The notes below the pieces were generated by a model. That model made no database searches and was not told the origin of the DNA. It saw nothing but the letters and a program-made list of their open reading frames with translations. From positions 1 through 64,000 of the forward strand of contig FJUW01000089.1 in NCBI GenBank assembly GCA_900074885.1: a DNA stretch of 64,000 bases. The letters run 5' to 3'. A program made the translations under genes and the position numbers. Positions within the stretch are counted from its first letter, which is position 1. Each line of letters opens with the position of its first letter. Origin of the DNA: Rhynchosporium graminicola. Lineage: Eukaryota > Ascomycota > Leotiomycetes > Helotiales > Ploettnerulaceae. This document shows positions 49,782-63,258 of this stretch, piece by piece.

Positions 49782-51284
49782 ATGCAGATGCCACCATTAT
49801 CAGAGATCGCCTCGTGGCCGCCAGCCAACTACGACAATCCCGTCACGACTGGGGCCGCGAACGTGGTAATAACATGTCTCTTCTACCCACTCGTATGTAT
49901 AGTTGTCGCCATAAGATGCTACACTCGGGTGAAGATATCGAGGAGTTTTGGGTGGGATGACTGGTTGATCTTGGCTGCCATGGTAATTACTCGAGACGAA
50001 TTAATGGCGACCGGGAAAGGAACAATGCTGATCGGGTGTGATAGATTCCTACGACGGCTTTCATGATCTGTGCCTTGATTGGCGAGTGGCGATGCAAGTG
50101 GAATAGGCACAGTACGTTATCATTCTCTCTTCGACCAACCTAAGCATATGATAAATCTCACCTTCTGTGCCCGTACCTCGCGCAGGCGAAACGTATCTTC
50201 CACGAATATTACACCACAACGCTAACCTCGTCTCAAAGTCTGGGACGTCAAACTCGACACCGTAATTTCAGGCCTCAAATTGGTTGTAACCAGCGAAATC
50301 CTCTTCAGTCTTTCAACGACCCTCACAAAATTATCCATGCTCGTCCTCGTCTACCGCATCGTCAAAGAAGGAACCAAAACTTTCCATAGAGTCGTGATTG
50401 GCGTCATGATCTTCCTCATTCTGGAATGCTTAGCATTCATCATCACTGTTCTGTTTCAATGCGGGTACGTTTCTTCTAGATCTTTCTCTTCTTGTGGAAC
50501 TCGGAAAAGTTGCTCGATCGTTTACATCACCTCGATAGCTAACCTGTGCTTCAGAAGTCCTTCGGCTTACTGGACAATCACCTTCGAACCGCAGCACTGC
50601 ATCTCCGAGGCCAAGAATACGCTCGCTGCAGGTATCAATAATACGATAGGTGATGTCGCGGTTGTCCTCCTACCAATTCCACTTATCTGGCGGCTCAAGC
50701 TGCCTTTCCAGCAACAAATCATAATTTTCGTTTTGTTCGGAGCAGGATTTCTGGTCACGGTAGCGAGCATCATGAGGACGTACTATCTATACAAGGTTAA
50801 TACCACCTGGGACAAGACGTGGGTTGCAATGCCAGCATGGATCAGCAGCTCAGTAGAACTTTACCTTGGCATAGTAAATCCTCTCCATCTCAATTTCACA
50901 CGGCACCTCGCTAATAGTTTTGCTCAGATTTGTGCATCGATTCCAGCGACAAAAAAGTTCTTTAGCCGCATCAGTCCCAAAATTTTCGGTGCCACCGCTT
51001 TCTCGCAATATGGCACGAAGTCGCGTACTACCGATCGCCACAGTGTCGCGGCGCCGCAGAACGTGGAGCTTGGTGATTATGCCGGGTATGCGTCAACTGA
51101 GGATAAGGAGGATAAGTTTGATGATCCGTCTCCGGCTTCGCCCTCGTCTTTGCATCCAGCCGAGAGCAGACCACAGACGTCAATGAGTTCGGCTAGTGCG
51201 GCGTGGAGTGGTACAGATGATGTGACGAGGGTGGATTGTGATGACAAGATAGTCGACAGGTATGTCGCTGCATCTGGCTTTTGA
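49782..51284 (+). CDS. Fungal rhodopsin-domain integral membrane protein (PTH11-like architecture)
   Basis: This seven-helix membrane protein belongs to the large fungal family that resembles PTH11-type receptors without a CFEM domain. The inferred exons are 49782-49982, 50045-50111, 50239-50464, 50555-50873 and 50928-51284, giving 389 residues. Supporting features: RCYTRVKISRSFGWDDWLILAAM (read to 20: first-loop RCYTRVKI and WDDWL box), EWRCKWNRH, an LFQCG-SPSAYW cysteine loop, and CIS-AKNT. The last two introns (90 and 54 nt) contain no in-frame stop, but splicing them joins blocks that fit the family. The C-terminal ~100 residues are polar and cytosolic. The ligand and role are unknown; relatives take part in sensing. 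A start two codons on (49788) is equally possible. Confidence 0.82.
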
Positions 51285-54200
51285 GTGCGGGAGAAGAGTA
51301 CTGAAGCTCCGTAGACGTCACCATTCTCCTTTGGACTGAGGATCTCGCTCTGGATCCGAAGACTCGTCGGTGACCACGTATCGCCATAGAGCTGCGTAGA
51401 CTTGAGGTACCTAATTGTCGAAAATGGTCGCTTCGCTACGCCTTGTAGAAACTGCATGCTAGGGCGCGATAAAATCACACCACGCCACATCAATATCACA
51501 GATCTTCTCCGACTTGGAAACTGCGATCCTCCCTCGCGACTATTCAGCATGTAGATCCCGCTGCTCTTTGGTGTTTCTCGGCGGTCCGTCTCAGAAATTG
51601 TAGCCATTACATGGCCCCACTATCGGTTGATACTAAACTCGGAAGTCTTGACAAAGAGCCCTTAGACAGGTCTTACAAAGAAAGGGAATGTGTCGACGAT
51701 TGCGCCCCGCAAGGGCTTGGATACTTCGGGACATTGTTTGAGAACGGCGTTATCCTCTCAAGAGGTCATGATATTATGGTAGCCAAGATCTGGTAATCTG
51801 TGGTGTGATATGAGAGTCAAGATACATCGCAGGCCGCTGGTTACCGTTCGATCACGGGAGAGGGCTATCGATTGCAGAAAATTAGAGCCGGTCTCAAGTA
51901 TTCTAATACTAATCAAATGTGAAAAAGGTGCTCTATCCACCTCTTAACTCGATTTGTTCCATGAGCCCAGGGCTCGAGTGAAGAACTCTTGACTTTGCCC
52001 TAGTGATCAAGTAGTGTTGTAAACTCGTCGCACGATATCTCTTCTCGGATTGTTGAGTGCCCTAACCAGCCAAGGTATGGGAATATCGATCTCAGTGTTC
52101 CTCCTCTTGTTTTCACGCGAAGTGCCAAGTCTGTATTCAACTACTGGTGGGTGTACTTGATGCATGAAGGGTTCCATTCGTCAACCTGGAAGCCATGCCC
52201 TTTCATTTGGTACGATAGAACTTGACGGCACTTTCCTCTTTCCAGATTCCATAAGTGACTACCATATTCTCAGGACAATCTACAGATATCAGATCAGAGC
52301 TGTTAGTCATCGACAAAGAATTATTTTAGTTTTATTTTACTTTTGAACCGTCCTATCCGCATCACCCTCTTCTAAACCTTTGTTTTGCGAATCACTGTTG
52401 CCATACCAGGCTCAGCATGAATGTTTCACTCGCAGAACAGTTTAGTCCTTCTGTATAGCAAGCGTTGAAGCAACTTCCATCGCGACTGCCAGTGTAGTGC
52501 ACATCCTGATAGATCTATGCATTTTGATAGGGATCGATGTTTCTACAGGGGATTAGCTGGAGAAAGTGATGTTGATGAAGCTTTGAGGACTCTGTATCGG
52601 CCCATGGTAGAGCAAACCGACTTTTGCCCGATCTGCTTTGGGCGTCGACGTCTATCATGTCTGCAGATTTTTGAGGACACCTGCAGGACCTGGTCTGTCG
52701 GAGAATCTAGAGTGTCTGTATAATAACTTTTACAACAGTGTCCGAGGTATAAGATGTAGTGCCTACAAGAGCTCGATGTGGTGGAAAGAAAGCCGTCTTT
52801 TATCTACGTTTATCTTTATGGCTCCAAATTGTCCTTGTCGCTAGACTAGGTAAGTGCAAAATACACATACGACCTTGACATGTCCCACACTTCTGAAGTC
52901 TTGTAGGTTCTGAGTTCTAGACTGCTAAGTTCACAACGCCCATACATCAAGGCTGAATCACCCAGTACGCTTGAACTTTACTATTTGATTTTTCAAGAAT
53001 TTCGATTTACAAGAGGATGTAAGATGATACCTTCAATTTTGCGACTGCTTGGGAGTCAGTACTACCGGTAGAGGTCTTAATTCTACTTTCCCACGTTCTT
53101 GGAAGTCGCTTTCTATTCCACTTGGTGTATGTGAATGGGCAATGTAGGTCGACTCATAGGGTTTCACTCACGACCGTCCAGCGCTTACTACCTTCAGGGT
53201 TCATGTATCCACTTCATTCTAGAACAATAATTATCCGCAAGTATAATTGAATTCTTATACTACATTCCTAAGAGTGATATTAGCTTTCTCCTGCTGGAGA
53301 TCTGTTCGAGCAAAGGAAAAACATGATCACAGGACTGAAGCGACGAGACTCGTAGTCTGTAATCTTGTGAGTAATGACTGAAGTCCTCGCCAGACGCTTC
53401 CGAACATAGTCACCACGACAAGATTGATGAATCCAATTTTGCTATCGGGTGTGGCCCAAGCGGTTGTCTAGCTATCGTAGAGAAGATCTATCACGAATTG
53501 GTTCTCACTGTAGTGTAGTGCATGCCCATTTCTCAAGAGAGCTCAGCGGCAGAGAAGAAGCGTTCCCCAGAGTATTCTTGACTGTGAATTTGCGCCTGGC
53601 ACTTAGACTAAAACACCTCGACCATGCCCTCGCTAGACTAGTATTGGAAGGGGTTGGAATAATGAGTCAGGTAATCATGATCTTGGCTCCCGTCGAGTAT
53701 TAATTTGTTGTCAATCTAATGGAAAATGCGTCCATAACTCATCTGGATGGATCAGGAGAATGTTCCTTAACTCAAGCATTGCTGCCAATCCCTGGCGACT
53801 GTGTTAAGAAATCGGTAGTTGACCTTGTATTTTATGATTGAAATCGCCAAAGATTGCTAGAATAGATCATTAATCACCTACGGTATTAGCTGTTATGTTG
53901 TGACTGGATCAACTCATCTGGCATATATTCAAGGATTACAAAGGCCGAACAAGAAAGACACAAGCATGACTTAGCCGAGATGTCAGCTGACTAAGTAAAC
54001 AAAATCCTGATCTCGAACATAAAACAGAGTTCATTTTGAAATACAAGAATTTCTGCTATAATTGGAGTTTGACAAAGCCACTTGTTGTGCATAGATTTAC
54101 AGTTGTGGCTCCAAATGAAGCACTACAGCTCAACTAGTACTTGGCATCATTGACTCAAACCATGAATGAGCTGCAGATCAAGGAAGTCTCTGTTGTCAGT

Positions 54201-54590
54201 CATTTCAAAAGTAGCTTCTGCCACTTAGAGTGCTCCGATCACAGTCTTCCAGTACCCCGGGATCCTAAAAAGATGCTGCGACATTTGGCAGTGGGTGATG
54301 GTTGCTGTCATTCCTGGGAACACTGCTAATACTTATACGACAGAGTACGCACTACAGCTTTCTTGAGAATTGGGATAATATTTTTTTCTCATGAGCGAGA
54401 ATTGTCGCGGGAGATAGAATGGCACATCTTTTAGGATGGGTATAAATGATTAATTCTGCTCGTCTATCATAAAATTCAACGAGATCTCATAGAAATGTCT
54501 CCGCATCGACAATAAGCGGTTTCCCAGGCCACTAAAATATATCTCTTCAATCTCCCCATCCTGAAAAAGAAAAATTCTGTTACGGAAGCC
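51285..54590. other. Intergenic, 3.3 kb; no gene seen
   Basis: This is moderately AT-rich with no supported coding frame. It holds the 3' flanks of the rhodopsin-domain gene and of the convergent large gene. Short open frames up to 84 codons (for example 53449-53703) lack any recognisable feature. Confidence 0.5.
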
Positions 54591-57500
54591 TCAATTTAGT
54601 GGTCCCTTCAACTCGACGCGCTCCACAACCAGCTGAACATGTTTGTAAGGCATCCATGTAGAGATAGAGTCCTCCTCGACCTCTACATCAAAGCATATTC
54701 CATCTGCATTGAGGCTATCCCTCGCCTCTCTGGCCATCGCCATGACCTCTTTATACCGCGCTATATGATCCATGTTGGCTCCAACAGGTCTAAATAATGA
54801 TATGAGCTTCTCGCAGGCCTCGTGGTTAGCCATATCCAGAACGGCGAATTGTCCATAGCGCGCAGGCTCAGGTGAGCTTTTGTGTATGATCGTCTCGCCA
54901 GTCTCCTCGTTCACTTCCTTCACATCGCGGAGAGTAGTGTACTGGAACACATCCCAGAAACACTCAGGCTTTCGCTTAGGGATGGTTGCTATGAATTCTG
55001 GGGACAATTCGCTAGGTCCAACCGGCTCCTCGACAATATAGATCTGGCACTCATGATTAGCATCAAGAGCAGCTGCAGCTGAGTATTTGCCATCCTTGTA
55101 GCTTGAAACAAACTTTGCGTACTCGCATTTGCCTAGCAGATCGCGTACGGCGTCGATAGCGCAGGCATTGGCTTCTTCCAATGTAGCGAACTTGGCAACC
55201 ACATGTTCTTCCCGCTTTGTTTCTTCAACCTGATCATTTGCATTGGTGATCTCTAACTTCCAAACTTCGTAGATCATGGTCATCCGTTCGTGATAGCTTC
55301 CTTCCTTGGGAACCAGACTACCGAGACCAAGAGCATCGATACGCTTCTTGCGAACTCTCAAGTCATTCTCAGCGGCAATGGACATGAATGAAGCGCTCAT
55401 TTCGAAAGAAGTCATAGACTCTGAATCATCTTCAGACTCGCTCTCGGAGCTACTCTCAACATCTGAAAGGCATTCTGCCTCGCCATTTAGGATGGATTTT
55501 TGCTGTTGACTATTCTCGCCTTCGGCTTTTCCTTCAACTTCAGGCTCTGGATCGGGGTCTTCTTCTGATTCTTCGGAGTCGGTCAAGTCGTTGACACTTT
55601 TTCGGGCTGCGGCTTTGTCGAATGCATTGTTGCGAATCGTTCCCCGAGCGCGCCTGGCGGCTTGGTTGTCGCGTTGCTGTTGTCCAAGCTGCTGGTCCAG
55701 TCCATCGTTCTGATCGGAATCGCAAAGGAGTTGTTGAGCTGCAGTAGGAATGTTCTCGGCGCTTAGGGGGTTTCGTCCAAAAGAATGCCCTGGATCTTGA
55801 GCTCTTCGTGCTATCGTTTCGCTTCGCTTTTGGAGGTCTTGCTACAGTCACGGTAAGTACTGTAAATCGAAAAACTGCCATTCACCCTAGGGGAAGTTTC
55901 TTACTGCTCGTTTCTCCAGGAAAGCTTTAACTTGGAGATCAATATCTTCTTCAGAAATCGCCTCGCCTTTTTTCTCAGCCGCCTCTCGGATTTGCTCAAT
56001 TTTCTTCGTTTTCGCCAGCTCAGTCCGTTTTTCAGCTGCCTTTTGCTTCTGCTGCTCGGTACTTTTGCGGTTGTCGCGGACTCGAAACCGCTTCTTAATA
56101 TGAGCTTTCTCAAGTCGCTCGCGCTCAATGTCGGAAATAAGTTTGACTTTGTGCTTGTACTCACGAGGTTTATCTCCATCAACCTTAGCCTGATTGCGAG
56201 CACATTCAGAGTAGCTACTGGGCATACCTGGGAACATGGGTTTGGCGACTTGTTGCTGAAGATATGTCAGTGGTGGTGCACTTTCTCTGGATGTAGATGA
56301 ACTTTGAGACCGAGAGCTGTCAGACATCATGTCTCGAGTAATCTTCTGTTGTTTCAATGGCTGGGATTTTGAAGCAGGTTCTAGCGGATTTTGCTTTGGA
56401 GCAGGTGCTGTGAGTGGTGCAGGTTTTACTATAGCAGGTTTTGGTACTAATGTGTTTACCGGCTTTTCGGCATCTGGTACTGGCTTATTGGCTGGCTTTG
56501 GTCGAGGTGCAGCTTGTTGAGGTCGAGGGTTAGGAAATGAAGCTGTAATTGAAGCAGTTGCCGAAGGACCTTTGTTGTACCGAGCAGCTAAGATCGCCTG
56601 TATTTTCCTAGCTGATTCCAACTTTTTGAGCGTGCCTTCATGCTCCATTTCAGCTCGAATTGCGTTCAAAGAGGATCCTTGAATGGCTGAAATATGTGAG
56701 CTGCTGTATTTTGCAGTAGGTTGTTCGCCTGTATCGGACTTGCTAGGTGGGTGTAAGTATCCTGTTAAGATGTTGAAGAGGAATCAAGGAACTTACTCTG
56801 GCACAGCAAGCGGAACTTCTGGCACGAACAACGTATCCTCGTCTTCGTCAAATAACTCATCGACCTCCTCGATTGATTTCAGAGAAGGAGCAGCAGCAAT
56901 CTTTTTGGCAGAAATCAAGGACGCAGCTTGCAATTTCGCCTGCTCTTGTTTAGCTTTGAGTTTAGCAAGATCCTCAGCATTAGCTTGAATAGACTCTGCC
57001 AATTCCTTCGCCTTCTGCTTCTCAAATTCCCGTCGCTCATCCTCCTTAGCCCTTTTGTCTCGTTCAGCTTTGATCAGCTCCATAGAAGCCTGCCTCAGCA
57101 GTTCCCTCTCACGCTTATCATGGGCCTGTTGTCTATTTCGATCCGCTTCGCGCTTGGCTTTCTTCTGTTCTTCCTCGGCCTCCTTCTCTCGTTTACGCCG
57201 TTCGGCCTCATCTTGCTTGAGCTTCTGCTCTGCTTCGTTTGCTCTCAGAGCAGTTTCCTCCTTGGCAAGTATAGCAGCCATCTTGGCTTCACGCTCCCGT
57301 TGGCCTTTTGCGCGGGCGTCTTCTGCTCGCTTGTCTTCAGCCGCTTGATCACGAACAATTTCTCCGAAGAGAGCTAAGTCTAGAGTATACTGATCGCTCT
57401 TTTGCTCTCGATCAATGATCATCTCAGCTGCTCGCTTTTGGCGAATTTCATTTGGATCTACCGGCGCAGCCTTCTCCTTCGGCGTTCGCTTCAACTGAGC

Positions 57501-59945
57501 GGCAATCTTGACGGGCTTTACATGAGCTATTAGTTGAGCAGCCGTCTTCTTGAGAGGGAGCTGCTTGGCTGTAGGGGGCAGACGCTTGTTCATAGGAACA
57601 GAACGACACACGGTTTCTGGAGTGCAGAGATCTATGACCTCACCCAAACCTCTACCAGACTTTGGAGTTGCTGGTTCAGGTTTGAGCATCTTCTGCGGCT
57701 TGGACTTGACCTTATCGAACGCGCTTCCTGATGGAAGTACACCTGATACCTTTTGCGGATTGGTTTGAGCGTTTTGAATGGAGAAGCTATTAATAGCTTC
57801 TTGCTGTTTGTTTCGTATCAACTTGTCCATTGGGATGTAGAACTCATCTTCGGAATTATTATTGAGGACGACCTTACTGTGAGGCTTCTTGTCGATTACT
57901 CTTGGTGTTGTGAATCTCTGACCAGCCTGTGGAGTTTCGATGACCTCTCCCTCGGCTAAAGAATCGCGTCGGTTGTTGGCAAATGATGGACAATTCTGGT
58001 CTTGTGGATTTTGCGATTTGCACTGTAATGATTGTGCACGGTTGAACTCATAGGCTTGCGATATGGCGCGGATGCTTTGGTTTGGAGTTCTGCGTTGGCT
58101 CTGACCACGAACCCTATCAAAGGCAGGAGTACGAGGCGCACCGCTTCTACCCCGGCCTCGCTGCTCAATTAGATCTTCGCCACTGCTCCCATCAGGTCGT
58201 CGATGTGGAGTTCTAGGAGCATTACTTCTACTCCTACTGCGTTGCTCATTCCGAAAACCATTGACAGTCTCATTACCAGGGCGACGTAGGGTCCGAGATC
58301 TGCTTCTACCCCGTTTTTCATCAGGAAAGCCATGGATAATTCCATTATCGTGGCGCTGGGGAGTAAGAGGTCTCGAGATTGACGTTATGACTCTTTGACC
58401 AGCTCCAGGACCCCAAATAGGACTGTCAAGATGTAGAGACTTGACAAAGTACTGGCTGGAACTTGACTGGCATTGAGGTGTAGGGGTCTTGGGTCTATTG
58501 CGATGGTTAACAGATTGAAATAGCTCCGAAATAGCTGTACGATTAAACTGAAGTGGGGATCGATCTGGATGATGGTAGGACTGTTGAAGGCTGTTTTGTT
58601 CTGTCCGATGGCGTCGCGAGCTGGCGAGCAGCTTTTTTATGTCATCTTCATCCGAACTTTCCTCACTACTTGCTTCTAGGTCATCAAGAACGTATTTCTT
58701 CGGAGGATTTCCTGGTCTGAGACTTTGCTGGCGCGAGGCTGAGCGAGATACGTGTTGTTCGTGTTCGATGTGATGGGTACATATACCACGTGACTTCTCG
58801 TTTTGATTTGGGTTTTTATGTTTAGGAGACGTATTACTCACTGGTCGACCACCATTGCGATTGCCGATGTGCTCGTATTGAGCTTGCTCTCTCAGAGACT
58901 CTGGTGGAACTGTAAATCCTTGTTGTGGCGGGAGAGATTGGCTGCGAACTGCTTTTCTCATCAAACTTGCTTGGTACGCCAGGGGATCTCGGACGATCGT
59001 AAACCCATCTTCTTCCATGTTGTTATCTTCGGAGCTTAATTCATCTTGAAACTTTTGATGGTCCTGTCTGCTGGAAGGACTCATATCTCGGGATTGTCTA
59101 CTCGAGTGTTTGGCCATTCGTTCGCCACTTTGGTATCGAGAGAAATCCTTCGGTAGATAGGAGTCCCGAGGTGAATTCCGGCGCTGGGAAGAATGGGTAA
59201 GATGTAGTTGCGTCGAATACTCATTGGAACGAGAATGATGACTTGAGGACCTATGATCTCGGGGCAGAGTTGGTCGGGCGGGAGATACACGCTCATGCGA
59301 AGGTGTGTATCTTGCTGAATTAGGCAGAGAAACAGAGTTTCGCCTGCTCTGAGCTCTTTCATGTTCTGCTCTAGTCCTCGAACGATGAACATGTCCCTCT
59401 GCATACTTGTCCTCGATATCGGATCTTTCGCGATCTCCTAAATAGCCTTGCTGCTCATCAATATCCATGTCCGCGCTAAAGAGGCTGTTGACTGGGCCAT
59501 GACTGGGAGCCCTAGATGGAGATATTTTCATTGGTGTGTTGTGACGAGTCTGTTGTCTTTTGCTGGGTCCGTTCGGTGTTAGCGAAAAACTCGATGGTCT
59601 TTTATGAGCTCGTAGCTGAGATCGAGGAGCATGGTTGGGCGAGTCGTCGATGACGACGGGCGAGGAACCTGTGTTGTTGCTTTGTTTGACTTGCCCTGGT
59701 ATTACTGAAGGATGTCTCGAGGGAGTGTTGATGTGGAGAGCTGTATCGGGTTGCTCAAGACACTGTGTAGCCATCTCTTCTCTTGGGTCATGCATGTATG
59801 TTGACTGTCTTGTCTGAGATTGCTCTCGCTGTACTGGAAGGAGTTGTCGACGCATATCTGCGTGATGGTCGTCAACGAGGCCGTCCGAAGAGGCTTCAAC
59901 GTCATCAAGACGGTGACCACCTTGTATGGAGATATCCTTGGCCAT
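54591..59945 (-). CDS. Large disordered/coiled-coil protein of unknown function, 1745 residues
   Basis: I do not recognise this protein. Three exons, 59945-56797, 56742-55905 and 55841-54591, joined by GT-AG introns of 54 and 63 nt, restore one frame over 5.2 kb. The start at 59945 (CCATGG context) is chosen over an upstream TTG. Residues 1-750 are Ser/Arg/Pro/Gln-rich and disordered, with SR/RS-like pairs. VIDL (in GEVIDLCTPE) and VVIDDSP resemble SUMO-interacting motifs. About residues 850-1020 form a strongly charged E/K/R coiled coil. The second exon adds Pro/Ala-rich and basic segments with EKKGEAISEEDIDLQV. The third exon has an acidic Ser/Glu patch followed by a folded-looking C-terminal domain of about 240 residues. 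A nuclear scaffold is likely but inferred. Confidence 0.8.
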
Positions 59946-61340
59946 GGTGGATACACCAAGTGTGTCAAAGACTTGCAAGTTTCCCCAGTCAAGTGATGAT
60001 GTCGAAGCACTGCGACGAGTTTGAGCAGTGGGGTTTATTGAGAACTCAAGGATCGGATTGCCAAATTAAGTTGTTGATGTGGAGTCGTAGAATAGCTTGT
60101 GGTGGTCGGGAAAATGTAGCGTCGAGGGGTCGAATGGTCTTGAAGTCTTGGCATATAGATAAGTGAAAGAAAATCAGGTGAAGCAGGTGAATCAATTGTA
60201 TGGCACGGGGTTTTATTCGATGATATTCAGGAGGAATTGGCGATGACGGAGATTAAAATAAGCAAAAGTGTGTTCAGGTGTTCGGAGAGTTGGAGTGCTA
60301 AAATTTCCAATGTTGAAATGGGGACTGTTGTGGTTGTGTGAGGCTAAGCTTGGATGCAACGCAGAACATAATGGTAGGTGTTACCTATAAGCCTCTGCTT
60401 CAACCAGTCTTCGGATGCATTCCGTCCAGTGAAATTACATCAGCTTTTGTGCTTCCTTCCAGACGACAGTATCGATAAAAGTGAGACTGTGACCGAAAAT
60501 GATTTCTGAATTGCAAGACTGAAGGCGACAGTCAAATACCGGTTGAACATTGACGAGGTCACCTTTTGTAAACTGATCGCTTCGAGGAGACGGGATCAGG
60601 TTGTTGAGTGGCGGGGTGAGAATATCAAGTAAATAGCGACTCTTGTAGACTTGTGGGGTCCAGCGGAACGCGAGGGTGCATAGAACGGTTTTGGAATAGC
60701 AAGAAGTGAGTCTGATCTTGAGCTGAGGATGGCATGCTTGTATGTAAGAGGGAACTCGAAAAATTAGGTGAGATTAAGGAGGCAAATCTCATATCGGAGC
60801 TAGCCTCACTAACACTTGGAGACCTCCTCGTTGTTAGCATTTGGTGCGCTTGCTTTTCTCAATAATTGTTTCGAGTCCAGAAGTTGGATAGTAAATGTCG
60901 TAGCGATATTTCCGTGTGAACTAATCCTTATGTATCCGCGATGAAGTATTTGATGCCCTGCACCGATGAATTTTGAAGGTGAGCTAAGCGAATATCAACA
61001 ACCAGAATGCGGCAAAGAAAGAGCTTATCTGCGATGCCCGATTTCCTACACCAGCATCAAACGACCGTTGCAGCTCATGCTGCAGGCTTTCAGTCGCAAC
61101 AGGTGCTGATAGAAACACACGGATAGCACAATGTCGTCCTTGACAAGTCATTTGAAATGTAAATTCTCAATAGACTAGAAATGATAGCTAATGTCAATAA
61201 AGGTTGCCAAGAAAACGTAAACAGGGCGTGGACAGTCACTGCCTCAGAAGCATATAGAATCGAAAAATACAAACTAGTCGCAGTGTCGCTTATGAGTGGT
61301 CGCCAGTAATTGACATCTTTTCATTCTGTGGTGAAAAACA
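59946..61340. other. Intergenic: promoter of the large gene and 3' flank of DBP9
   Basis: No gene is supported in this 1.4 kb. Both flanking genes are on the minus strand, so DBP9 is transcribed toward the large gene's promoter. Confidence 0.55.
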
Positions 61341-63258
61341 CTATTTCCGTGCTTTGCCCTTGAAAGTCTTGAGAGGATCCACCTTACGCGCTCCAGCTTT
61401 CTTGCCTTTTCCCTTGACCCTATTGATCGCCCTGGCCTTTCTGATCCGATTCTCAGACGTCTTCCTGATTCCCACAAACCCAACACCAGCTGTGAGGGCT
61501 TTCCTTCCTTCAGCTGGTAATAAATATTCTGGAACGTGCTTCATATGCGACTGTACTCGTGCAGGTCGTAACTCGCCGTCGTGTCGCAAATGATGGAGAT
61601 CTTCCGGATTCTCTTCGAAATGTCGCTTCAGCTTCTCACTCTTGATCAATTCTTGCCTCAGTTCGCGGGTCCTGGCTTCTCGAACCGCAATTCCAGTCAC
61701 GGCTCGTAGCGCATCACCCATTCTGTATCTGAAAGCCTCCACCTGCTTCATATCGAAATTGTATGGCTTGACTTCTTTACCCTTCTTTGTCTGATGCTTT
61801 ATAATTTTGGCCATGACCTTCTCGTCATTCTTCGCAGACTCGATGCTTGTGGGTTTGTGCTTCTTGTAAAGTTCCGCCGGTACGACAAATGATAGTGCCA
61901 TTCCTGTCTGTCCAGCTCTTGCCGTTCGGCCGATTCGGTGGGTATAGGATTTGGAAGATGTAGGGAGATCGAAGTTGAGCACGCACGCGACATTTTTGAA
62001 GTCAATACCTCTTGAAATGCCGTATTCTCTGTCCTTCTTGGCTGTCTTGCGCTTCTTCTTCGATGGTTGTGCTCCTACTTCCGTCTTCGCTGCCTTCTCA
62101 ACGGCCTTCCCATCTATACTTTCAGGCTCCGCCTCCACATCCTCCTTTGATTCGTCTTCATCGCCTAATACCTCGTGCTCGTCGGAAGCAATGATAATAT
62201 CGTATACGTTTTTGTTGAATTCCTCCACAACATGTATCCTGGAATTGACTGGCAGTTCTGAGTTCAAAATACAACTTCTCGTCCCAAATTGCTCCAAGAA
62301 AAGCTTTAACCTGTAGCAACGGTCGATATCCCCGACGAATATGATACATTTTCCTTTGATCAACTTCAATTTGAAGATGACATAGCAAAGTAAAAACTTT
62401 TCATCCTCGGCACATCTGCAAATTGTTAGCTTTTATGCAAATGGCAGGTGACAAAATCATACTTCACGACAAATTGGCTTACACCCTCTCCCTCTACCTC
62501 GGCCTCTTCTAGTTTCAGAACCACTGGATCTCTGCAGAATAGACCCTTCAAAGTCTCGACTTCACTTGTCAAAGTCGCGCTCATCAAAATAGTTTGCACG
62601 CCTTTTGGCATAATCTTGGCCACATTTTGCAAATCCTCATCGTAGCCATACGATAAGACCAGGTCCGCCTCATCGATTACTAGGTGTGCCAGGTTCTCGA
62701 GGGAGAAAGATGCAGTATTCAGATTGATCGAAGCTCGTGCGGGTGTCGCAATGACGATGTCCGGCGAATCTGCGAGTAAGGATCGTTGGACCGCATCGGA
62801 AACCTTTTGCGTAAGGTTTACCGCCCGAATTTCCTTTGTACAAAACGCCGAAAAAGATTCGACGACTTTCAAGACTTGGTCCGCGAGTTCGCGAGTTGGT
62901 ACGAGGATTAAGGCGGATGTGCATTGGGCGGTTAATGCCTATACGTATTAGCTTTGGCTTCTTCCACAAGCACTCCAATCCCTACCTGTTTCCTCTTGAG
63001 TATGGAGTGTAAAATTGGTAGCAGATACGCCGCCGTCTTTCCAGATCCAGTCTTCGCCCTTGCCAAAATATCCCGTCCTTCCAATGCCAAAGGTATAGCT
63101 TTACTTTGTACCAATGTTGGGTTCTGAAAGTTTTGCTTCGTGATGCCCTGGAGCAATCGAGAGTCGAGCCCTAGTCCTGCGAACGATGCGTCTGGCTTCT
63201 GCCCCTCCACTTCGGCAGCCGGGGCGGGAACATCGTTGATGTCTAGCTTGCGTTTCAT
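61341..63258 (-). CDS. DBP9: ATP-dependent RNA helicase DBP9 (DDX56 family)
   Basis: This nucleolar DEAD-box helicase acts in 60S ribosomal subunit assembly and 27S pre-rRNA processing. Three exons, 63258-62986, 62938-62463 and 62415-61341, with two 47-nt introns, give 607 residues, the usual length. Motifs in order: Q motif with F26 and Q51, Walker A AKTGSGKT (68-75), PTREL (105-109), DEAD (180-183), SAT (211-213), then in the second RecA domain SRGIDF and [14 protein letters not shown] lysine-rich insert ([14 protein letters not shown]) before SRGIDF and the lysine-rich C-terminus are hallmarks of DBP9. The arginine in motif V is preceded by Ser, as in DBP9 orthologues. It reads in the same direction as the large gene at 54591-59945. 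Confidence 0.96.

Noticed and set aside
53449..53530. tRNA-like A box (GTGGCCCAAGCGGTT)
   Set aside because: There is no B box at the right distance and no acceptor stem can be formed.
56928..57377. 149-codon hydrophobic plus-strand open frame
   Set aside because: It is the antisense of a Glu/Lys-rich coiled coil, which automatically reads as Leu/Phe-rich; not a membrane protein.
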